A stretch of 11,683 nt of DNA. Source: Cerioporus squamosus (lineage: Eukaryota; Basidiomycota; Agaricomycetes; Polyporales; Polyporaceae). The notes beneath the pieces are model-generated. The model was not told the origin of the DNA. It saw nothing but the letters and a program-made list of their open reading frames with translations, and searched no databases. This document shows, in pieces, positions 1 through 6,193 of this stretch (its first letter is position 1; the number at the start of each line of letters is the position of its first letter). The stretch covers positions 1-11,683 of the forward strand of contig JABYQS010000883.1 of the NCBI GenBank assembly GCA_022592435.1, given 5' to 3'. A program made the translations under genes and the position numbers.

Positions 1-478
1 TGGAGTTTGAGATTGGGACGTGCCGGTGGACATGGACGTTTCGCCGGGTTGGGAAGGCGAGGAAGTAGAAGTTGCAAGGGAAGCGGAGGGCGTACCAGAG
101 GGGGAGTCAGTGGCAGGCTGAGAATCAGAAACAGAAGAAGTGGCAGGAGGAGAAGAACCTGGAACGGGGAGGACATGAATAGGTGTTATGGGCGACTGGG
201 CAGGACAGGAATAGCGTTCAAGCAGAAATCGGAGTCGGATGCCCTGCACGACCACGGGTGAACGAGGTCAGTCGAGCTCTGGTGGAGGAGATGCGAACAA
301 CTCACCAGACATGCGCCCTACGTCCCGGGACACGAAGCGAGAGATATGAAGGGTGCGCGGACCGAACGGACTGATTGGAGTTGAAGGAGGGAAAGAAAGA
401 GTGCTCACCTGTGTCGGAGACTTGTCTTTTGTCGCGGGCCTGTGTGCGGGCATGGTAGTGTTCAGCGACGAGGAACAT
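1..478 (-). CDS. Ser/Thr/Pro-rich protein, partial (3' part beyond the left edge)
   Basis: The sure part is the minus-strand frame over about 1-200. It encodes a low-complexity run of Ser, Thr and Pro (such as PATSSVSDSQPATDSPSG) typical of O-glycosylated fungal surface or secreted proteins. A canonical intron, donor GTGAGT at 305 and acceptor GTGCAG ending at 244 with CTGAC before the acceptor, joins an upstream exon whose first in-frame ATG is at 478 (residues MFLVAEHYHARTQ) to a stretch reading ASDSDFCLNAIPVLP. That frame hits TAA near 180 unless one base is missing in the CCC run near 194; one extra C would carry it straight into the Ser-rich frame. No signal peptide is visible, so the true start may lie elsewhere. 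Any membrane segment would be outside the window. It resembles the large Ser-rich gene at 6194-9101 in composition only. Function unknown. I am confident of the Ser-rich exon but not of the 5' model. Confidence 0.5.
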
Positions 479-641
479 GGCTCGATGCTTGTGCTCGTTG
501 TGGCGCGCGGCCGGGACGGATGGGCGTATGGGAAGGGGCTCCAAGGGGAACGTGGAGGAGATGGACGCGGCTGGGTGCGCTCCTCGCCTTTATTATCCGG
601 CGCGAATTCCATGCGGACATAGGCGACACGCCGGCCTCGTA

Positions 642-649
642 GCCGAGAC
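642..649. repeat. Target-site duplication, left copy (GCCGAGAC)
   Basis: This 8-bp sequence directly precedes the hAT-like element and is identical to 1027-1034 directly after it. An 8-bp duplication is the hallmark of hAT-superfamily insertion. Confidence 0.8.
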
Positions 650-1026
650 TAATGTACTTGGCAGAATGCTGCCAATTCCGCCAGTGGCAATTGCCAGCGG
701 CATTTGCCATATCTGCCGGGCTCATCGCTGGGCAGAATGTGGCAGAAGTACGGCGTCTATAGCATATTTGGTAATTCTCAGTGACGAACACGACGAACTG
801 CGAATTTTCGCACTGAGTCCGTCGTAGAGCTGCCATTACAGAGCGATGCATTGATGATAGATGCTCTGGAGACACTTCTGGGTTGCTTTGAATGCTGCTC
901 CAGGTGTCAACTTAGCGATGTGGTACCAGGCGCTAAGTTATTCGCCAGGCAACTGCCAGCCTATGGCAATTGCCATTGCCATTTCTGCCGGCAGTCTCGC
1001 CCAAAACATTTCTGCCCGGTACACTA
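650..1026. mobile_element. Non-autonomous hAT-like element (MITE), 377 bp
   Basis: The element begins TAATGTACTTGGCAGAA (650-666) and ends TTCTGCCCGGTACACTA (1010-1026). Read inward from each end these are terminal inverted repeats matching at 14 of 17 positions. Both termini, TAATG and TAGTG, fit the hAT terminal consensus YARNG, and the element lies between perfect 8-bp duplications of GCCGAGAC. Subterminal regions are built from repeated GGCA/TGCC words, including the palindrome GGCAATTGCC at 686-695 and again at 965-974, as expected for transposase-binding subterminal repeats. A 9-bp inverted repeat, AACTTAGCG and CGCTAAGTT, lies at 909-917 and 931-939. No transposase ORF is present, so mobility would depend on a hAT transposase elsewhere. 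It sits upstream of the Ser/Thr-rich gene at the left edge and could affect its promoter. The perfect duplications suggest a fairly recent insertion. Confidence 0.78.
909..939. repeat. Perfect 9-bp inverted repeat inside the hAT-like element
   Basis: AACTTAGCG at 909-917 pairs with CGCTAAGTT at 931-939 across a 13-bp loop. It lies in the central part of the element, away from the termini. It may form a hairpin, but no role can be assigned. Confidence 0.6.
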
Positions 1027-1034
1027 GCCGAGAC
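1027..1034. repeat. Target-site duplication, right copy (GCCGAGAC)
   Basis: Identical to 642-649. Collapsing the two copies restores an uninterrupted host sequence. Confidence 0.8.
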
Positions 1035-1356
1035 GTCATCTCTGCGCGTCTGCGTGCCCGTCCCTGCCTCGGCCTGCTTCCCGTCCGTCGCTGTCCCCGC
1101 CTCGCGTCCGCCAGCGACGAGCAGCGCGGGCCTCGCAGCGACGGCCGGTCCGAGCTCGACGTTCGCAGCCCGAATGGCAGCCCCGCCCGTCCTTTCGGCC
1201 TCGGCTCCCCGCGCGCCCCTGCCTGCCGCCTTCTCCGTGCCCGGCATGCTGCGCCACGCACCCAGCGCGTTCCACTCCTCTCTTTCCGGCAGCATTTCAG
1301 CCTACCAGTCCGCCCCGATCCTCCAAGTCTCTCTTGGCCGGGCCAAGTTGGCAGCT
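1035..1356. other. C-rich stretch without a supported gene
   Basis: This stretch between the hAT-like element and the small minus-strand ORF is strongly C-rich on the plus strand. A plus-strand frame stays open and has GC-rich third positions (for example around an ATG near 1170, reading MAAPPVLSASAPRAP), but I find no recognisable domain and no convincing acceptor downstream of the possible GTATGT donor near 1364. It could be a promoter or leader region, or an unrecognised exon. Confidence 0.3.
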
Positions 1357-1754
1357 TCATCGCATGTATGTCCCCCTGCCTCCTGCCTCTCCCGCCTCCT
1401 GTCCCCGGCATGTCCACATAGTCTCCCACCCAACGCCGTCTGTCGTGTTTGTGTATGTTCTATCTGCGCCACAAGCGTCTGCACGTTTGGCACGCATCGC
1501 CTGTGGACACGCCATGCCATATATCAGAAACACATCGATATCTCTTCGAGCATCCGACCGTCCGGACTTGACCCTCGCGGCGATCGCATACTTACCCAGT
1601 CAAATTCGGATCGCGAGTGCGCGGTGCTGTCCTCGACCGAACTGAGTTGCAAGGCTTGCAGCAGCGCTCCGTCCATAGCACGAACAACCTTCAAGGTTTC
1701 CACTTCATGCATGCGTGTCACTTTACCGCGAACGTACCGAGTCCGAGAACTCAT
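1357..1754 (-). CDS. Hypothetical small protein, two exons, 100 aa
   Basis: A minus-strand ATG at 1754 opens a 53-codon exon (1754-1596, beginning MSSRTRYVRGKVTRMHEVET) that ends exactly at a strong GTAAGT donor (1595). The proposed intron runs 1595-1501, with CTGAT 24 nt before the acceptor CACAG. The second exon, 1500-1357, keeps the frame in phase 0 and ends in TGA after 47 more residues. The first exon contains a plausible amphipathic helix (VVRAMDGALLQALQL). The second is Gly/Arg/Thr-rich and less protein-like. No family is recognised and no TATA box is clear. Further upstream exons are possible because the frame stays open before the ATG. The support is ORF plus splice signals only, so this could be a chance model. 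Confidence 0.28.
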
Positions 1755-2519
1755 CCCATGTCGCCCGTGACCTGCCCTGACCTGCCTCATTCCCTCCGTG
1801 TTCCTCGATAACGGCTCCCGTGTCCGCTTCGCGCTTCGTCGGTCTCCTTCTCGCAGGCTTCTATCTGCAGAACACACCGCTCCAGTCGCGATGGCCTACC
1901 AGCGAACGCCGAGCAGCGCACGCGAGCGAGTGGGATTCTTCCTTGACGTTATCGGGATGCTCTAAGAGAAGTCCTCTCCAAAGGTGCGTAGTCGCCAGCG
2001 TGGTGATGTTCCTGAGACCAGTGAGAAGGAGTGCCCAGTGCAAGGGAGGTTGGAGCCCGTGTGTGTGTCGCCAAATTCGTGGTCGTAAAGCATCCGCACC
2101 GGTGCCGGTGCCGTTACGATGACGATACAGTCCTTGAATAATGATGCATTATGACCGCAGGTCACCCATCTATACGTTCGCTATCGTCCAAGGCGCAAGA
2201 CTTGCGCAGATGAGTACACGCTCTGTTGTTTGGTTTGGTGGAGGCTATATATCGGTAGCTGCGAGCATTGCGAACGAAGCGTACACGTACGTCTTGCGTC
2301 CAACGCGCTTACGCCCGAACTTCAATCACGCCCGATCTTCCGGCTGTGCAACAACAGGCAGCAACTGTGCATGATGGCATCACACCTGCTGCTGCTGCTC
2401 AGCAAGTATTGAAATACGGCTACAATTCGACGCGTCCCTGCTCCGTACGGCGAGTACATCGGACCCCATCACTGCCCCATCCTGGACGCGCCTCACGCAA
2501 GCAGAGGCAGTTTTCGTGG
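1755..2519. other. Intergenic stretch, no supported gene
   Basis: Several short ORFs exist on both strands, but none shows a domain, a convincing splice pattern or the codon preference of the neighbouring genes. Minor items are a TATATAT-like run near 2247, a short (CTG)n run near 2388-2402 and a repeated GGTGCC near 2100. It probably holds the upstream regulatory region of the oxidoreductase gene and the 5' side of the small minus-strand ORF. Confidence 0.5.
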
Positions 2520-2526
2520 TATATAA
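2520..2526 (+). promoter_or_regulatory. TATA box (TATATAA) of the oxidoreductase gene
   Basis: TATATAA lies 158 bp before the ATG at 2684. It is followed by a C/T-rich leader (about 2581-2630, including CTCTG repeats), the usual layout of fungal core promoters. Transcription would then start around 2550. Position and motif are seen; function is inferred. Confidence 0.55.
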
Positions 2527-2683
2527 CGCAATGCGAGTGCGCTATAGCATGTGAACCAGCCGACTCCAGAACCATCTAAGACTTCCCTTCTCCTCGCTTG
2601 GCAGTCACTGCTCTGCTCTGCTCCCCCACTGGCACTTGACATCGACAGCAACCTTTAACGACACACGCCTAAGCACAAATTCA

Positions 2684-4088
2684 ATGGCATCCGAGACACC
2701 CGCCGCGGCGCCGACAGCAAGTGAGACCAATGCGGCAAAGATCCCGACGACGCAGAAGTCGTGGCGCGTCGTGCGCTCGGGCGAGCCCGCGAAGGCGCTC
2801 GCTTTCACGGACAACACCGTCCCCTCCAAGCTCAAGAAGGGCGAGATCCTCGTCAAGGTGCAGGCAGCTGCTCTGAACCCTGTGTACGTCCTCCTCTGCG
2901 GCGGCGACTGTCATTGAACGCTAACGAGGCGTGTGACTGCAGCGGGTACAAGATACTCGGGCTCCTGCCGGGTTTCGTCCTGAAGCGGGCGAACGCGTAC
3001 GAGTTCGACTATGCGGGTATCGTGGTGGACGCGAATGGAACAGAGTTCAAGAACGGAGATGAGATAGTAGGCACTGTGCCCCTCGGTGAGTCCACCTCTG
3101 GTCGTTACAAGGACGCGACGTTAACGAGTCCTCTCCCCCAACGTCCTCCATCATTGCTGCCCATCACGCAATGCTTCCGCCCTCGCTCGCCCGCTGTCTG
3201 TGACCGCCCTGTGCAGCCCGCGCGATTACCAGTGGATGGGGCGCTCTCGCCCAATACACCAAGGCCCTCGCCTCCGAAGCCGTCCCGCGCCCGAAGAACG
3301 TCACGCCGACGCAGGCGGCCGGGTTCGGCATCGCGGGCCTCACCGCGTACCAGGCCCTCACGGACATCGCGAAGTTGGAGGCGGGCCAGTCCGTGTTCAT
3401 CAACGGAGGGAGCACGGCGGTCGGTTCGTTCGCGATCCAGCTCGCGAAGGCGAAGGGCGCGAAGGTCGCGGTGAGCGCGTCGGGGAAGAACGAGCAGTAT
3501 GTGCGGGGGTTGGGTGCGGATGAGGTGCGTGTCGCGCTTTTGTCTAGAGACCCTGGTGCTGGATATCTGACCGGAACGGGTGCGCGCAGTTCTTCGACTA
3601 TACCAAGGCACCGCTGCATGAGCAGCTCGCCGCTGCGGACCTCAACCCGAAGTACCACGTCTTCTTCGAGACGGTCGGGGTTATGGACCCCACGCTGTTC
3701 GTGAAGAGCCCTGCGTACCTCGCGCCCGGTGGTGTCTTCATCTCCGTCGGACCTCAGGGAACGGGTATCGGCGCCATCGCGAGTTTCGCGTGGAAGGTCA
3801 TCCTGCAGCCGTCGTTTTTGGGCGGGGTGAAGCGCAAGTGGAAGCTGGTCTCCGTACAGCCCAACAAGAAGGATTGGGAGGCTTTCATCAAGTTGGTCGA
3901 AGAAGGTGCGTGGCATATAGGTCTGTGTGTGATGGGCTGCACTGACTTGGGTGACTCGTGCAGGGAAAGTGAAGCCGCTGGTGGACTCGGTGTTCGCGTT
4001 TGAGGATGCCCTGAAGGCGTATGAGCGCGTACAGACGGGCAGGGCGACCGGGAAGGTGGTTGTGAAGGTGGATCCTAACGCGGAGTAA
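2684..4088 (+). CDS. MDR-family NAD(P)H oxidoreductase, zinc-independent (RTN4IP1 / quinone-oxidoreductase-like)
   Basis: Five exons (2684-2883, 2943-3085, 3217-3524, 3590-3905, 3964-4088) total 1092 nt and give 363 aa, a normal length for medium-chain dehydrogenases/reductases. The introns are 59, 131, 65 and 58 bp with canonical GT-AG ends; the phases all fit. The GroES-like part is residues 30-115, with AALNPVGYK (62-70), matching the family NPVDYK signature, and FDYAGIVV plus NGDEIVG. The Rossmann domain follows, with the dinucleotide loop GGSTAVG at 178-184 in VFINGGSTAVGSFAIQLAK. The C terminus, KAYERVQTGRATGKVVVKV, is the usual MDR ending. I see no catalytic or structural zinc ligands, so a quinone or enone reductase-like activity using NADPH is inferred; the substrate is unknown. 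The ATG has good context (caATGg) after a TATA box and C/T-rich leader. The N-terminal 20 residues are Ala/Thr-rich and not clearly a targeting signal. Confidence 0.93.
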
Positions 4089-4460
4089 CGGACTGAGTAT
4101 GCTTGTTGCGCGATTCTTTTACTTCCTTGTCGAGCCGTTGGTCATTGTCGGCTGTACTATACCTTGTTATGTGATACCTGTGACTGTAGAGGGGCTGGAC
4201 TGCAGTCGCGATCAGGTGAACGCGTCGCGTCGCGTCTCTTGGTCGGAGAGCGCGCGCGAGTGTGACGTCACTAGCTGAGAGCACTGCAGGCAGATGAGAT
4301 GCCTTGGACAGGGTTGCCTCCCACCTTATCGCTGCCCTCCGCCGGGCCTCCGGACGCTGCACACGGTCAGTCCTTCTAATGGCACAAACCCCTCCCCGTT
4401 CGCTGTCGCCCCATCCCCCAGCTCCCGACTTGTACTTCGAAACGCCTCTTCTAATCAGCC
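4089..4460. other. Intergenic region: 3' UTR of the oxidoreductase and promoter of the cysteine hydrolase
   Basis: The left part should hold the oxidoreductase 3' UTR, with AT-richer sequence near 4140-4185. The right part holds three GCGTC units near 4218-4232, a perfect CRE palindrome at 4263-4270 and a long C-rich pyrimidine tract (about 4380-4445) just before the next ATG. No clear TATA box is seen, so the downstream promoter is probably of the pyrimidine-tract type. Confidence 0.55.
4263..4270 (+). promoter_or_regulatory. Perfect CRE palindrome TGACGTCA
   Basis: The 8-bp palindrome is the classic binding site of ATF/CREB-type bZIP factors. It lies 190 bp upstream of the ATG of the isochorismatase-like gene, a reasonable distance for a fungal upstream activating site. 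Binding is inferred from the motif only. Confidence 0.4.
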
Positions 4461-5815
4461 ATGGGCAACGCGCAGCCACCCAACTCGGACCCAACCCCCA
4501 CCGTGACCGCAGACACTCCCAAGCACGACACCCCCATCCTCGGCATGGTCAAGCGTCCCAGACTCCCAGTCGCGACAGAGTTCGGCAACGCCGCCTCGTG
4601 GTGGGTCGAGTACCCGACCGGGCTCGTCGATGTGACCCGCACGACGCACCTGCCCAAGGGCCCGCTCCCGGAGGGCGACGTCGCGCAGCACCAGCCAACG
4701 CGCGAGGTCCCCATCCCGCCCCTCGTGAAGGAGGCGCAGCTGGATATCCCCGTCGATGGCGAGCGGACCGTGCGCATCGCGACGAAGAACAGCGCGATCG
4801 TGATCATCGACATGCAGAAGTGAGTGAGTCCTGTCCGTGCTCTGCTTTTCTGGGCCGATGGATGCTCATCAGTGTACTCTACGTCGGGCAGCTTCTTCCT
4901 CCATCCTGACTTGCGCGACCACCCGACAGGTCTTGCATGTGTGATACCCATCATGAACGCCGTAAACGCACTACGATCGCGGGGCGTGAAGATCCTATGG
5001 GTGTAAGCTTACTCCTCCTGGATGCTCAGGGTACCCATTTACTGACGGCAGACCTGCTGCAGAAACTGGGGCCTCACTGAGCACGAGCTCACCACAATCC
5101 CGCCCTCGCTCGTCCGCGGGTTCATGAAGGGCGGCCACGGCGGATTCGGCGCAGAGCTCGCAGGCGGGTTCGGCCGCCTCCTCATGCGCGGCGAGTTCAA
5201 TTCGGAGCTGTACGGCCCGCTCCAGGGCCTCTACGAGCAGGGCCGCGAAGCGGGCACGGACGTCTGGATCCACAAGAATAGGTGAGCTGCCGTTACCTTT
5301 ACCCTCCATGTGCCAGTCATCCATGCCGTGTGTTCGCGAAGGCGGCATGGTATTATTGGCCGCCTGTGCGATGCGTTTCTGCGGTCCGCGGCGGTCTGAC
5401 ATCGGCTGATCTTGACTTCTTGCGCAGGATGAGCGGCATCTGGGGCGGACAAACCGCGCTCGACTTGTACCTCCAGGAGCAGGGAATCTCGACGCTGTTC
5501 TTCGCGGGAGTGAACGCGGATCAGGTCAGCTCGCATGCTCTGCTTTTGCTCGGAGATACTGACTCGACTTCCAGTGTGTGCTGGGAACGCTGGTCGACGC
5601 GTACTTCCGTGGATACGACTGCATCACGGTCGAAGACTGCGTCGCGACGACTTCCCCGGCTGGTGCCCTCGAGAGCGTCCTCTACAACGCAGGCGGGGTG
5701 AGCACTGTCCCCGCACCTTCCATGCCACACGCGGTTCCATTAACTGATATGACAGAGCTATGGATTCGTGACGGACTCCGAGCGGATCATCGCTGCGGTC
5801 GAGGGGAGTTCTTAA
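4461..5815 (+). CDS. Isochorismatase-family cysteine hydrolase
   Basis: Six exons (4461-4819, 4892-5002, 5063-5281, 5428-5524, 5575-5697, 5756-5815) total 969 nt and give 322 aa. The five introns are 72, 60, 146, 50 and 58 bp, all GT-AG with consistent phases. The start is in an ideal context (gccATGG). The catalytic triad of the superfamily is complete: Asp117 in AIVIIDMQ, Lys228 in VWIHKNRMSG and nucleophile Cys263 in AGVNADQCVLGT, where the sequence before the Cys matches the conserved cis-peptide segment. The end is NAGGSYGFVTDSERI plus a short tail. The family hydrolyses vinyl ethers or C-N bonds (isochorismate, nicotinamide, N-carbamoylsarcosine, biuret); the substrate here cannot be read from sequence. 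About 95 residues precede the core, including a conserved-looking GNAASWWVEYPTGLVDVTR, so the protein is longer than the 180-220 aa bacterial enzymes; similar extensions occur in fungal members. No secretion signal; cytosolic location inferred. It lies 372 bp downstream of the oxidoreductase on the same strand. Confidence 0.94.
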
Positions 5816-6193
5816 CCGCACGTCGGAGCGATCTAGCGCGGGCATGGGGCTGCGCACGCACGTATATCAGGGAAGCAAGAAGTTTTTTGGGTACCGCGAT
5901 GTGTAATGTACAGTGCTCTTCGAACGGGATACATGCATATATGGATGCAAAGACAAGGGTGTCGTCAAGAAGTCATGTATAGGGGCGTCTCCGGGTGGTA
6001 GGGGCTTCTATACCTATGCGTACACGGGATACAACAACGATCATCGATAGGCAGAGATGCGTACAAGATGTATGACACATAGCGCAAACCAGGCATGTGG
6101 AAGGGAGGGGTGGGGATGGACGAGATTGAAGCAAGCAAGCAGGTATCCATGCGTATAGGAGACACTCCGAAACACGTCGGGTCAGTCAATCCG
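5816..6193. other. 3' intergenic region between convergent genes
   Basis: This holds the 3' UTRs of the cysteine hydrolase (plus) and the mucin-like gene (minus). An imperfect direct repeat TAGGGGC(G/T)TCT occurs at 5980-5990 and 5999-6009, and GTATAG (5977-5982) is mirrored by CTATAC (6008-6013). There is a TGCATATATGG run near 5935. No ORF worth calling and no clear polyadenylation signal. Confidence 0.5.

Noticed and set aside
970..1770. Long plus-strand open frame (266 codons, Ala/Pro/Ser-rich)
   Set aside because: It begins inside the hAT-like element, overlaps the minus-strand candidate gene, has no recognisable domain and probably reflects C-rich composition. The part around 1043-1330 has coding-like third positions, so it is noted but not called.
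2388..2403. (CTG)n run, with similar short (CAG)n near 9831-9844
   Set aside because: Only four or so units; ordinary microsatellite-scale repetition with no sign of function.
3105..3916. Overlapping minus-strand open frames of 168 and 250 codons
   Set aside because: They lie opposite the exons of the MDR gene and are Arg/Pro-rich shadows.
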